A stretch of 64,000 nucleotides of DNA from Reyranella sp. (GTDB lineage: Bacteria; Pseudomonadota; Alphaproteobacteria; Reyranellales; Reyranellaceae), in assembly GCA_019750135.1 (NCBI GenBank), contig JAIEOV010000009.1, positions 186,073 through 250,072 of the forward strand, written 5' to 3'. The notes beneath the pieces are model-generated. The model was not told the DNA's origin, did not search any database, and worked only from the letters and a program-made list of their open reading frames with translations. The first letter of the stretch is position 1; each line of letters opens with the position of its first letter. Below are positions 18,893 to 27,651 of this stretch, in pieces. The translations under genes and the position numbers were made by a program.

Positions 18893-20602
18893 CTACGCCT
18901 GCCGGCGCTGGCGCAACAACTGCCCGCTGGGCCTGTCCGGAACCTGGCCTGGGGGCGGCAGCGGCCGGCCGTTGACGATGACGGCCTGGATGCCCCGCGG
19001 ATGGGCGATCAGGCGGTCGGCCCCGGCCGGCAGGTCGTTGACGCGCTCCAGCGCCGAGGCGCCGACCGTCGCCGGATCGAAGACCACGATATCGGCCGGC
19101 AGGCCCAGGGCCAGCCGGCCGCGATCGGTGAGGCCGAACAAGGCCGCGGTCGCACCGGTCAGGCGATGCACCGCCTGCTCGAGCGTCAGCGCACCGTCCT
19201 CGCGCACCCAGTGGCCGAGCAGGTGGGTCGAATAGCAGGCGTCGCAGAGCTGGCTGAGATGCGCGCCACCGTCGCCCAGGCCGATCACCACGTTGGGATC
19301 CTTGACGATCTCGCGCACCTCGTCCTCGACGAAGTTGAGCAGCGAGGCCCGCATGCGGGTGTCGAGATCCTCCAGCGCCAGGTCGAGCATCAGGTCGACG
19401 GGGTGCTTGCCACGCTCCTTCGCGACGTCGACCAGCGTGCGCTCCTTCATCGACGGATCCTTGGCATGGGCGATGACATAGCTGCGGAAGGTGGCGCGAC
19501 GCGTGTCGCCCTCCAATTCCTTGCCCATGAACGTCGCATCGTCGGGCCCTCGCCCGTCAGCCTGTCGCTTCACCCGCGCCCGGAAGGCCGGGTCGGCGTA
19601 GACCCTACGCCGGTCGGCGTCGTCGGAGGCCTCGCGCGCCGCAGCGAACGACGCCCAGGTGTCGAACACGACGGGCGAATGGAAGTCGAACTCGATCTGT
19701 ATGGGCCGGCAGGCACCCTGCGGATAGATCGGCAGGCCGCGCGCGATCTGCTCGCCGGCCTTGGCAAGCTGCGGACGATGCGAGTTGGGGCCGAGCGAAC
19801 CGGCCAGCAGCGCCGTCCACACCAGCGGCCGGCCGGACTTCGCATGCAGCGCCTCGTACTCCTCCCAACGCGGATCGCGGCCGACATTGTATTGGATGAT
19901 GCCGTGGCCCGACCGGCCAACGGCGTCCGCGATTTCCAGCATCTCGTCGAAACCGGCGAACCGGCTCGGCACCGGACGGCCGCCATAGCCGATATGGACC
20001 TTCGACACCGATGTCGCGAAACCGACGGCGCCGACATCCATCGCCTCGGCTGCCAGCCCCTTCATGGTGGCGATCTCGTCGGGGCGTGCGGCACGCTCGG
20101 TCGCCTCCTCGCCCATCACCGACAGGCGCAGCGGCGTGTGGCCCAGCATGACCGCGACATTGATGCCGAGCGGCCGCGCGGCAACCGCATCCATGTATTC
20201 CGGGAAGGTGACGAACGGCCAGTCGGGACCGATGCCCGCTTCCAGCGCGGCGAGGCTCATGGCCTCGACCCGCTCCAAGGTGCGCAGGATGAGGCCGCGA
20301 TGCTCGGGCCGCGTCGGCGCGACGCCGAAGCCGCAATTGCCGACCACCACCGTCGTCACTCCGTGCCACGGCGAGATGGTGAGCATGGGATCCCACAGCA
20401 CCTGCGCATCGTAGTGGGTGTGGATGTCGACGAAGCCCGGCGTCACGACCTGTCCGCCGGCGTCGATGGTGCGCTCGGCCGTGCCGGGCGCATTGCCGAG
20501 CGCCACGACCTTGCCGTCCTTGATGCCGACATCGCCGCGGCGGCGTGGGGCACCGGTGCCGTCGACGATGTCGCCGCCGACGATCTTCAGGTCGTACGCC
20601 AT
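18893..20602 (-). CDS. N-acyl-D-amino-acid deacylase family amidohydrolase
   Basis: A 569-residue metal-dependent hydrolase of the D-aminoacylase/dihydroorotase-like superfamily. HTHYDAQVLWDP (about 65-76) gives the HxH metal motif, VVVGNCGFGVAPTRP is the family-specific stretch, and GDGGAHLSQLCDA supplies the late metal Asp. It would hydrolyse N-acyl-D-amino acids or related amides in the cytoplasm. It begins 2 bp after the stop of the Bug receptor gene (TAAGCATG), so binding protein and hydrolase are translationally linked. A close paralogue is at 38704. Confidence 0.9.
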   Translation of the reverse strand: MAYDLKIVGGDIVDGTGAPRRRGDVGIKDGKVVALGNAPGTAERTIDAGGQVVTPGFVDIHTHYDAQVLWDPMLTISPWHGVTTVVVGNCGFGVAPTRPEHRGLILRTLERVEAMSLAALEAGIGPDWPFVTFPEYMDAVAARPLGINVAVMLGHTPLRLSVMGEEATERAARPDEIATMKGLAAEAMDVGAVGFATSVSKVHIGYGGRPVPSRFAGFDEMLEIADAVGRSGHGIIQYNVGRDPRWEEYEALHAKSGRPLVWTALLAGSLGPNSHRPQLAKAGEQIARGLPIYPQGACRPIQIEFDFHSPVVFDTWASFAAAREASDDADRRRVYADPAFRARVKRQADGRGPDDATFMGKELEGDTRRATFRSYVIAHAKDPSMKERTLVDVAKERGKHPVDLMLDLALEDLDTRMRASLLNFVEDEVREIVKDPNVVIGLGDGGAHLSQLCDACYSTHLLGHWVREDGALTLEQAVHRLTGATAALFGLTDRGRLALGLPADIVVFDPATVGASALERVNDLPAGADRLIAHPRGIQAVIVNGRPLPPPGQVPDRPSGQLLRQRRQA

Positions 20603-20604
20603 GC

Positions 20605-21576
20605 TTATTCCACCTTGATGCCCGTGTAGTCGATCATCTTCTTCCAGTAGGCGAGGTCGGCCTTCTGCCGTTCGGCGAACACCTCGGGCGTCGTGCCGAT
20701 CGGGTCGAAGCCCAAGGTCTTCCACTTTTCGAGCGAGGCCGACTCCATCAGCACCTTGTTGATGTCGGCCGACAGCTTGTCGACGATCGGCCGCGGCGTC
20801 TTCGCCGGCGCGAAGATGCCGTACCAGCCTTCGATGGCGAAGTCGGGGAAACCCGATTCCTCCATGGTCGGCAGGTCGGGCGCCGACGGCGAGCGCGTTG
20901 CGCAGGTCTGGGCCAGTGCCTTGACCTTGCCGGCACGTGCCGCCGGCAGTGCCGACGGCAGGTTGTCGAACATGAAGGCGACGCGGCCGCTCATCAGGTC
21001 GGGCATGGCGGCCGAGCTGCCGCGATAGGGGATGTGCGTCGCCTTCATGTCGGCGCGCCGGACCATGAGCTCGGCGGCGACGTGCTGCGAGCTGCCGGGC
21101 GCCGCCGAGGCATAGGAGACGCCGCCATCCTGCTTCTTCGCCCACTCGACGAATTCCTTGGGCGTGTTGGCCGGCACGTTGGGCGCCGTCACCAGCGCCA
21201 TGCAGGCGGTGCCGATCAAGGTCAGGGGCTGGAAGTCCTTGATCGGATCGTACGGCAGGTTGGGAAAGAAGAGCATATTGGACGCATTCGTGCTCTGCGT
21301 GCCCAGCATCACCGTGTAGCCGTCGGGCTGGGCCTTGGCCGTGAAGTCGGTGCCGATCGCGCCCGAGGCGCCGCCCTTGTTCTCGACCACGACGCTCTGG
21401 CCCCAAATTTCAGACAGCCGCGCTGTCAAAATGCGCGACAGCGTGTCGGTTGGGCCGCCGGCCGGGAACGGCACGACCCAGCGCACCGGCCGGCTGGGAT
21501 AGGTCTCCTGGGCCATCGCAGCACCGGGCAGGACGGCGAGGCACGCAACCAACAAACAGATACCGCGAGTCTTCAT
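20605..21576 (-). CDS. Bug family (TTT) solute-binding protein
   Basis: A 323-residue periplasmic receptor of the tripartite tricarboxylate transporter (Bug/TctC) family. A signal peptide ends about AMAQ (residue 23), then YPSRPVRWVVPFPAGGPTD, the classic Bug N-terminus. The membrane partners TctA/TctB are not nearby. Bug proteins bind carboxylates, amino acids and aromatic acids; coupling to a D-aminoacylase-like gene suggests an N-acyl amino acid as ligand, which is inference. Confidence 0.93.
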   Translation of the reverse strand: MKTRGICLLVACLAVLPGAAMAQETYPSRPVRWVVPFPAGGPTDTLSRILTARLSEIWGQSVVVENKGGASGAIGTDFTAKAQPDGYTVMLGTQSTNASNMLFFPNLPYDPIKDFQPLTLIGTACMALVTAPNVPANTPKEFVEWAKKQDGGVSYASAAPGSSQHVAAELMVRRADMKATHIPYRGSSAAMPDLMSGRVAFMFDNLPSALPAARAGKVKALAQTCATRSPSAPDLPTMEESGFPDFAIEGWYGIFAPAKTPRPIVDKLSADINKVLMESASLEKWKTLGFDPIGTTPEVFAERQKADLAYWKKMIDYTGIKVE

Positions 21577-21700
21577 CGATCATCCTCTGCTTCCCCGTGG
21601 CGAACCCTACTTCATGCGGCGGCCAAAACAACGCAGGCCAAGCCGGCTGCGAAACCGCCGGCTTGACCGTCGCCGGGCCCGCAGGCAAGCCGCTGATGCA

Positions 21701-22615
21701 ATGTCCGCGCCCGTGCTCGACGCGCCCGATTCGCTTTCGCGCCTCATTCCCTCGCGCGTGGCGCGCGGCTTCTTCCTCGCCGTCGTCTCCGGCCTATTCT
21801 TCAATTGCCTCAACGTGTCGGCCAAAGAGCTGGTGAGCGAGCTGCCGCCGCTCCTGGTCTCATGGGGCCGTTGGCTGGCCGGCATCGCCTTCATCGCGCC
21901 CTACATGCTGTGGCGCGCCGGCCCCAGCGGCATGCGCACGCGCGATCTGAAGCTCCACTGCCTGCGCGGCCTGTTCCACACGCCGGGCTACGGCCTGTGG
22001 TACGAGGCCGTCGCCTGGCTGCCGCTCGCCACTATGGCGGCACTGGGCTTCACCGGCCCGATCTTCGTCACCCTGGGCGCCGTGCTTTTCCTGCGGGAGA
22101 AGGTGCACTGGCGGCGTTGGGCGGCGGTCGGCGTCGGCTTCTTCGGCATGCTGGTGATCGTGCGGCCGGGCCTGGTGGCGATGAACCCAGGCATTGTCAT
22201 GATGATGATGGCGGTGCCGCTGATCGCCGGTTCCAACCTCGTCGCCAAGGTGGTCGCCGGCCGCGACCGCCCCGAAGTGGTTGTCCTATGGCAAAGCGTG
22301 GTTGGCGCCGTCTGCTTCGCCCCGTTCGGCCTGTGGTACTGGCAGGCGCCGAGCGGCGAGCAGCTCCTGTGGTTCCTGGCGTCCGGCTTCTTCGGGACCA
22401 TGGGGTATTTCTTCATCACCTGGGCCTACCGCCTGATCGACATTTCCGCCCTGCAACCCATCACCTTCCTGGGCATCGTCTGGGCCGCCTTGTCGGACGT
22501 GGTGCTCTGGGGCAAGACCTCTGACAGCTGGACGTTCGTGGGTGCCGCCATCATCGTGGCGGCGACAAGCTATATCGCCCATCGCGAAGCCAGAGCTGGA
22601 AGGAAGAAGACATGA
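21701..22615 (+). CDS. DMT family (EamA) transporter
   Basis: A 304-residue inner-membrane protein with about ten hydrophobic helices in two EamA repeats. GFTGPIFVTLGAVLFLREKV closes the first repeat, and QPITFLGIVWAALSDVVLWG is its counterpart in the second. ATG 21701 starts a normal-length protein. The stop overlaps the ATG of the next SDR gene (ATGA), so they are co-translated. Members export or import metabolites; the substrate is unknown. It diverges from the Bug receptor gene. Confidence 0.9.
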   Translation: MSAPVLDAPDSLSRLIPSRVARGFFLAVVSGLFFNCLNVSAKELVSELPPLLVSWGRWLAGIAFIAPYMLWRAGPSGMRTRDLKLHCLRGLFHTPGYGLWYEAVAWLPLATMAALGFTGPIFVTLGAVLFLREKVHWRRWAAVGVGFFGMLVIVRPGLVAMNPGIVMMMMAVPLIAGSNLVAKVVAGRDRPEVVVLWQSVVGAVCFAPFGLWYWQAPSGEQLLWFLASGFFGTMGYFFITWAYRLIDISALQPITFLGIVWAALSDVVLWGKTSDSWTFVGAAIIVAATSYIAHREARAGRKKT

Positions 22616-23382
22616 CCGATCGTCTGGCCGGCAAGGTGGCCCTGATCACCGGCGGCGCCTCGGGCCTCGGCGCCAATGCCGCCATGCTGATGGTGCAGGA
22701 AGGCGCCAAGGTGGTCGTTGCCGACATCGCCGCCGACCGCGGCAAGGCGGTGGCCGACAAGCTGGGCTCCGCCGGCCATTTCGTGAAGCTCGACGTCACC
22801 AGCGAGGACAACTGGAAGGCTGCGATTCAGGAGACGGTCGACAAGTTCGGTGCGATCCACGTGCTGCTGAACTCCGCCGGCATCGGCCTCAGCAAGACCG
22901 TGGAGGACATCACGCTCGAGGAATGGCGCAAGGTTCATGCCATCGATCTCGACGGCGTCTTCCTCGGCTGCAAGCACGGCGTTTCCGAGATCAAGAAGCA
23001 CACCCAGCGGCTCGGCGGCTCGGTGATCAACATCTCGTCGATCTCGGGCATCATCGCCGGCGCCAACATGGCGGCCTACAACTCGGCCAAGGCGGGCGTG
23101 CGCCTGCTCAGCAAGTCGGTGGCGCTGCACTGCGCCAAGTCGGGCTACAACATCCGCTGCAACTCGGTGCATCCCACCTTCATCGACACGCCGATTCTCG
23201 ACAAGTACCGCGACCGCTTCGGCAACGAGGTGATGCAGCAGAAGCTCGGCCGCCAGGTGCCGATCGGCCGTCTCGGCCGCCCGGAAGAAGTGGGCTGGGC
23301 GCTGGTCTTTCTCGCCTCGGACGAATCGAGCTTCATGACTGGCTCGGAAGTCGTGATCGACGGCGGTATTAGTGCGATGTGA
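22612..23382 (+). CDS. SDR family oxidoreductase
   Basis: A 256-residue classical SDR with TGGASGLG (about 13-20), NSAG, Ser in NISSISG and the YNSAK catalytic pair; VVIDGGISAM forms the C-terminus. It is translationally coupled to the DMT carrier. A family A palindrome lies immediately downstream and may stabilise or end the message. The substrate is unknown. Confidence 0.92.
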   Translation: MTDRLAGKVALITGGASGLGANAAMLMVQEGAKVVVADIAADRGKAVADKLGSAGHFVKLDVTSEDNWKAAIQETVDKFGAIHVLLNSAGIGLSKTVEDITLEEWRKVHAIDLDGVFLGCKHGVSEIKKHTQRLGGSVINISSISGIIAGANMAAYNSAKAGVRLLSKSVALHCAKSGYNIRCNSVHPTFIDTPILDKYRDRFGNEVMQQKLGRQVPIGRLGRPEEVGWALVFLASDESSFMTGSEVVIDGGISAM

Positions 23383-23388
23383 CCCGCT

Positions 23389-23455
23389 GTCACCCCGAGC
23401 GTAGCGAGGGGCCTTTCAGGCAACAGGAAAGGTCCCTCGCTTCGCTCGGGATGAC
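23389..23455. repeat. Family A palindrome, copy 3
   Basis: The arms are GTCACCCCGAGCGTAGCGAG and CTCGCTTCGCTCGGGATGAC, with inner GGGGCCTTTC and GAAAGGTCCC. It lies 6 bp after a stop codon and 19 bp before the next ATG. Confidence 0.85.
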
Positions 23456-23474
23456 AGCTAGTTTGGAGGAACTC

Positions 23475-24269
23475 ATGCTGCTCTCTCTCAACGGACGAAA
23501 AGTTTACTTCGACCTCGCCGGCCCGCAGGGCGCGCCGACGGTGTGCTTCACCCATTCGCTGAATGCCGACGGCGGCATGTGGGTCGAGCAGATGGTGCCC
23601 TTGCTCGCCGCGGGCTATCGCGTGCTGCGGCTCGACATGCGCGGCCACGGCGGCAGCGCCCCGGTCGACGGCGACTACACGATGGACGCGCTGGCGGCCG
23701 ACGTGAAGGGCGCGCTCGACGTGCTCGACATCAAGAAGGTGCATTACATCGGCCTCTCGATCGGCGGCATGATCGGCCAGGGCTTCGCGCTGGCGAACCC
23801 CGGCAGCCTGCTGTCCTTGACGCTCTGCGACACCCAACCCTCGACGCCGCCCGGCTCGGCGGGAACCTGGGAGGAGCGCAAGGCGGTCGTGCGGACCAAG
23901 GGCCTGGCGGCATTGGCCGACGGCACGATGGAGCGCTGGTTCACCGACGAGTTCAAGAAGGTGAACCCGGTGCGCTGGCGCGAGGTGCGCGACACGATCA
24001 GCGGCACCACACCGGCCGGCTCGGCGGGCTGCATGTCGGCGATCCAGAACTTCGACTACCTGGACCGCCTGCCCACCATCAAGATCCCGACGCTCGTCAT
24101 CTGCGGCGACGAGGACCAGGGCACGCCGCCCGATCGCAACCAGCTCATCGCTTCCAAGATCCCGGGCGGCCGCTACGAAGGCATTGCCGCCGCGCGCCAC
24201 CTGCCCAACGTCGAGCGCCCGGACCAGTTCAACCGCATCATGCTGTCGTGGCTGGCAGCGAACCGTTAA
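23475..24269 (+). CDS. Alpha/beta hydrolase (3-oxoadipate enol-lactonase-like)
   Basis: A 264-residue alpha/beta hydrolase. GLSIGGMIG (about 93-101) carries the nucleophile Ser, LDMRGHGGS follows the oxyanion strand, a late Asp occurs in ICGDEDQGTPP and the His in AARHLPN. Length and pattern match PcaD-type enol-lactonases of the protocatechuate branch, but no other pca genes are near. ATG 23475 follows GGAGGA closely. It lies 9 bp before the acyl-CoA dehydrogenase gene, so the two are an operon; a CoA-linked catabolic route is likely. Confidence 0.85.
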   Translation: MLLSLNGRKVYFDLAGPQGAPTVCFTHSLNADGGMWVEQMVPLLAAGYRVLRLDMRGHGGSAPVDGDYTMDALAADVKGALDVLDIKKVHYIGLSIGGMIGQGFALANPGSLLSLTLCDTQPSTPPGSAGTWEERKAVVRTKGLAALADGTMERWFTDEFKKVNPVRWREVRDTISGTTPAGSAGCMSAIQNFDYLDRLPTIKIPTLVICGDEDQGTPPDRNQLIASKIPGGRYEGIAAARHLPNVERPDQFNRIMLSWLAANR

Positions 24270-24278
24270 GGCATCACC

Positions 24279-25445
24279 ATGGATTTCGCGTTTTCTGAAG
24301 ACCAGCTCGCCATCAAGGACAGCGTCGCCAAGCTCTGCGCCCAGTTCGACGACAGGTATTGGCTGAAGAAGGACAAGGAAGGCGGCTTCCCCGACGACTT
24401 CTATCGCGCCATGGCCGATGCCGGATGGCTCGGCATCGCCATGCCCGAGGAATACGGCGGCGCCGGGCTCGGCATCACCGAGGCGGCGCTGTTGATGCAG
24501 ACCGTGGCAGAATCGGGTGCGGCTTTGCAGGGCGCGTCAGCGGTCCATCTCAACATCTTCGGGCCGAATCCCATCGTGGTGTTCGGCACGGAGGAACAGA
24601 AGAAGCGCATCCTGCCCGACATCATCAAAGGCAAGGTCAAGGGCTGCTTCGCCGTCACCGAGCCCGACGCCGGCCTGAACACCACGGCGCTCGATACCAA
24701 GGCCGAGCGCGACGGCAACGGCTACATCGTCCATGGCAAGAAGACCTTCACCACCACGGCCTCGGTCGCCGACAAGATGCTGCTGATCGCGCGCACGACG
24801 CCCAAGGACAAGTGCAAGAAGGCGACCGACGGGCTCACGCTGTTCTACACAGACTTCGACCGTTCCAAGATCGAGGTCACCGAGATCGACAAGATGGGCC
24901 GCAAGGCGATCGACACCAACCAGGTGTTCATTGATGGCCTCAAGGTGCCGCTCGAGGACCGCATCGGCGAGGAAGGCAAGGGCTTCCACTATCTGCTGCA
25001 CGGGCTGAACCCCGAGCGCGTCTTGATCGCGGCCGAGGCGATCGGCATCGGCAAGGCGGCGCTGGCCAAGGCCACGCAGTACGCCAAGGAGCGCATCGTG
25101 TTCGGCCGGCCGATCGGCAAGAACCAGGCGATCCAGCATCCGCTGGCCGAAAGCTGGATGCAGCTCGAGGCCGCCAACCTGCTCACCTTCAAGGCGGCGT
25201 GGCTCTACGACAGTGGCAAGGAATGCGGCGCCGAGGCGAACTCGGCCAAGTACCTCGGCGCGCGCACTGCCTACGAGGCTTGCGAGCGGGCGATCCTCAC
25301 CCATGGCGGCTACGGCTACGCCAAGGAGTTCCACGTGGAACGCTTCCTGCGCGAAGTCCTGATCGCGCGCATCGCGCCGGTCAGCGAGCAGCTCATCCTG
25401 TGCTACGTGGCCGAGCGCGTGCTGGGCCTGCCGAAGAGCTACTAG
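24279..25445 (+). CDS. Acyl-CoA dehydrogenase
   Basis: A 388-residue flavoprotein of the acyl-CoA dehydrogenase family. EEYGGAGLGITEAA (about 54-67), CFAVTEPDAGLNTT and THGGYGYAKEFHVERFLRE are all standard. The C-terminal IAPVSEQLIL occupies the position of the catalytic-Glu region. It is co-transcribed with the upstream lactonase-like hydrolase. The chain specificity cannot be read. Confidence 0.93.
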   Translation: MDFAFSEDQLAIKDSVAKLCAQFDDRYWLKKDKEGGFPDDFYRAMADAGWLGIAMPEEYGGAGLGITEAALLMQTVAESGAALQGASAVHLNIFGPNPIVVFGTEEQKKRILPDIIKGKVKGCFAVTEPDAGLNTTALDTKAERDGNGYIVHGKKTFTTTASVADKMLLIARTTPKDKCKKATDGLTLFYTDFDRSKIEVTEIDKMGRKAIDTNQVFIDGLKVPLEDRIGEEGKGFHYLLHGLNPERVLIAAEAIGIGKAALAKATQYAKERIVFGRPIGKNQAIQHPLAESWMQLEAANLLTFKAAWLYDSGKECGAEANSAKYLGARTAYEACERAILTHGGYGYAKEFHVERFLREVLIARIAPVSEQLILCYVAERVLGLPKSY

Positions 25446-25567
25446 ACGCAACCGGTCTGGCGGGCCGGTCCAATTGCGGCGGCAATGCGGCGGGTTTGTA
25501 CCAAGGGTGCAACCACGGCTGGCAGCGGGGCGTTTGTCAGGCATCAGACCAACATGGAGTCTCAGCC

Positions 25568-25960
25568 ATGACCAACAGCCGGGTGCATGCCGCCATCGCG
25601 CTCGGAGGTGCTTTGATCGTCGGTGCCTTCGTCGCCTTCGTGCCGCCGATTCCGCCCGCGTCGGCGCAAAGCCACGCGCAACGCATCTGTCGCGAGCAGG
25701 GCATTTCGCCTCAAAGCGATGGCTACGAATATTGCCTGTCGCAGGCGACGCGCGCCTTATACTGGGGCGAGCCCGGTCTGGCCCGCAGCTTCGCCCGGGT
25801 GACTGCCAGCGCCCGCGAGGCCTGCCTGGGTTATGGACTGCAGCCGCAGACGGCGGGTTTCCAGACCTGCTTCGAGCGCGAGACCTACGCTCGCGGTATG
25901 ATGGTGCGCGCCGACTCGGCAGCGCCTGAGTACGGGCCGCAGATCGCCGATCATCCGTAG
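25568..25960 (+). CDS. Small exported protein with paired cysteines, paralogue 1
   Basis: A 130-residue protein not belonging to a family I can name. Residues 8-33 form a signal peptide or anchor ending PASAQ. The mature part holds two copies of a short unit, C-x3-G-[IL]-x-P-Q-[ST]-x-G-[FY]-x-x-C (starting at CREQGISPQ and CLGYGLQPQ). They are joined by WGEPGLARSFARVTASAREA. The four Cys fit disulphides in the periplasm. The next gene has the same architecture, so the pair arose by tandem duplication. Confidence 0.6.
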   Translation: MTNSRVHAAIALGGALIVGAFVAFVPPIPPASAQSHAQRICREQGISPQSDGYEYCLSQATRALYWGEPGLARSFARVTASAREACLGYGLQPQTAGFQTCFERETYARGMMVRADSAAPEYGPQIADHP

Positions 25961-26033
25961 CCATTCGGCAACTGGCCCTACTACCTTGCGTTGCCTCTTT
26001 TGACGAGGCAACGGACGGGAAAGGAGGAAGGCC

Positions 26034-26357
26034 GTGCTCCGCAATAACCTGCTGATCTTGGCTGTCGGCGGTCTGACGATGGGCGCCATCGCCTCTCGCG
26101 ACCAGGTCGATGCCCAGTCGGGCCAGGCCTTGGCCTTCGCCGAGCACGCCTGTCTCGACTACGGCGTCACACCGGGGACACAGACGTTCGAGCGATGCGT
26201 CGTGGGCGCCGCCAAGGCGTTCGACCGCGGCGAGCCTGACGTTGCATATGCCGAAGCGCGCGTCGCGCGCGCGTCACGGGAAGCGTGCAAGTCATCCGAC
26301 AAGACGCCCTACGCCGAAGACGGCAGCGGCTGCGCTGACGGGCTGACTAAACCATAG
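26034..26357 (+). CDS. Small exported protein with paired cysteines, paralogue 2
   Basis: A 107-residue relative of the preceding gene product. The N-terminal hydrophobic stretch (about 5-20) is a signal or anchor. CLDYGVTPGTQTFERC matches the Cys unit of the first protein, followed by RGEPDVAYAEARVARASREAC, which aligns with the linker there. The second Cys unit is degenerate (CKSSDKTPYAEDGSGC). GTG 26034 is set by the strong AAAGGAGGA seven bases upstream. The 73-bp gap before it holds a hairpin (GTTGCCTC/GAGGCAAC). Function is unknown. Confidence 0.6.
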   Translation: MLRNNLLILAVGGLTMGAIASRDQVDAQSGQALAFAEHACLDYGVTPGTQTFERCVVGAAKAFDRGEPDVAYAEARVARASREACKSSDKTPYAEDGSGCADGLTKP

Positions 26358-26393
26358 ATCAAGGGCCATAGATCAAGGGCCATAGATCAAGGG
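26352..26393. repeat. Three tandem copies of a 14-bp unit
   Basis: CCATAGATCAAGGG is repeated exactly three times. The first copy contains the stop codon (TAG) of the preceding gene. It looks like slippage expansion; a regulatory role is possible but unproven. Confidence 0.9.
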
Positions 26394-26430
26394 ACTGCCC
26401 TTCCCGGGAAGCGTCGCGTAGGCTAGGGCC

Positions 26431-27570
26431 ATGCAACCGCTCCCCTCCTCCGTGCTTCCCGACGGCGTCCGCGCCCGAGTCCTCCCCGGCATCAACGGCC
26501 TCGACATCCATGTGCTCGAGGCCGGTTTCGAATCGAAGGGCCGGCCCGCCGTCCTGCTGCTGCACGGCTTCCCCGAGCTTGCCTACAGCTGGCGCAAGGT
26601 GATGCCGGCACTCGCCGCCGCGGGCTACCACGCCATCGCGCCCGACCAGCGTGGCTATGGCCGCACGACGGGATGGGATGCCGACTACGATGGCGATCTG
26701 TCAGGCTTCCGGTTCATGAACCTGGTGCGCGATGCCATCGGCGTGCTATTCGCGCTCGGCCATCGCACGGCGGAGTCCGTGGTTGGGCACGATTTCGGCG
26801 CTTCAGTCGCAGCCTACGCCGCATTGATCCGGCCGGACATCTTCAAGCGCATGGTGCTGATGAGTGCGCCGTTCGGCGGTCCGCCGGCCATCCCGTTCGA
26901 TACGGCCGACAAACCCGCTGCCGTCAAAGGCTACGACATCCATGCCGCGATGGCGGCGCTGGCGCGGCCGCGCAAGCATTACCAGTGGTACTACTCGACG
27001 CGGCCGGCCAATGAGAACATGTGGAAGGCCAAGCAAGGGGTGCACGCCTTCCTGCGCGCCTACTACCATCACAAGAGCGCCGACTGGAAAGCCAACAAGC
27101 CGTTCGAGCTGAAAAGCTGGACGGCTGAGGAGGTCGCGCAGATGCCGACCTACTACATCATGGACATGGCCGACGGCATGGCCGAGACGGTCGCCAAGGA
27201 GATGCCGTCGGCCGCCGAGATCGCAGCCAACACCTGGCTGACCGATCGCGAACTCGAGGTCTACAGCGAAGAGTACGAGCGCAACGGTTTCCAGGGCGGG
27301 CTGAACTGGTATCGCGTACGCACGACCGGCAGGGCGAACGGCGAGCTGGAGGTGTTCAGCGGTCGCACCGTCGACGTGCCCTCGACCTTCATCTCGGGCC
27401 GTAGCGACTGGGGCATCTACCAGACGCCGGGCGCTATCGACCGCATGCAGAAGACCGCCTGCACGAAGATGAAAGAGATCCATCTCATCGAGGGCGCCGG
27501 CCACTGGGTGCAGCAGGAGCAGCCGGACGAGGTGAACCGGCTGCTGCTGTCGTTTCTCAAATCTACCTAG
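26431..27570 (+). CDS. Epoxide hydrolase-like alpha/beta hydrolase
   Basis: A 379-residue soluble epoxide-hydrolase-type enzyme. HGFPE (about 45-49) is the oxyanion motif, DQRGYGRTTG the next signature, and GHDFGA (about 113-118) carries the nucleophilic Asp rather than Ser. The final His lies in GAGHWVQQEQP, and Tyr residues for epoxide opening are available in the cap. There is no signal peptide, so it is cytoplasmic. It would turn an epoxide into a diol. It is longer than typical 300-residue forms because of a large cap region (about 165-290). Confidence 0.88.
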   Translation: MQPLPSSVLPDGVRARVLPGINGLDIHVLEAGFESKGRPAVLLLHGFPELAYSWRKVMPALAAAGYHAIAPDQRGYGRTTGWDADYDGDLSGFRFMNLVRDAIGVLFALGHRTAESVVGHDFGASVAAYAALIRPDIFKRMVLMSAPFGGPPAIPFDTADKPAAVKGYDIHAAMAALARPRKHYQWYYSTRPANENMWKAKQGVHAFLRAYYHHKSADWKANKPFELKSWTAEEVAQMPTYYIMDMADGMAETVAKEMPSAAEIAANTWLTDRELEVYSEEYERNGFQGGLNWYRVRTTGRANGELEVFSGRTVDVPSTFISGRSDWGIYQTPGAIDRMQKTACTKMKEIHLIEGAGHWVQQEQPDEVNRLLLSFLKST

Positions 27571-27578
27571 CGCACCCT

Positions 27579-27647
27579 GTCATCCCGAGGCCGAAGGCCG
27601 AGGGACCTTTAGGAACAGTAAAGGTCCCTCGCTACGCTCGGGATGAC
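27579..27647. repeat. Family A palindrome, copy 4
   Basis: The arms are GTCATCCCGAGGCCGAAGGC with CTCGCTACGCTCGGGATGAC, and the inner GGGACCTTTA/TAAAGGTCCC is a perfect stem. It lies between convergent genes and could end both transcripts. Confidence 0.85.
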
Positions 27648-27651
27648 AGCG

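Noticed and set aside
25509..25534. GCAAC-N17-CGTT upstream of the first Cys-pair protein
   Set aside because: It resembles an EcfG promoter but has a mismatch at a strongly conserved -35 base, so it may be chance.
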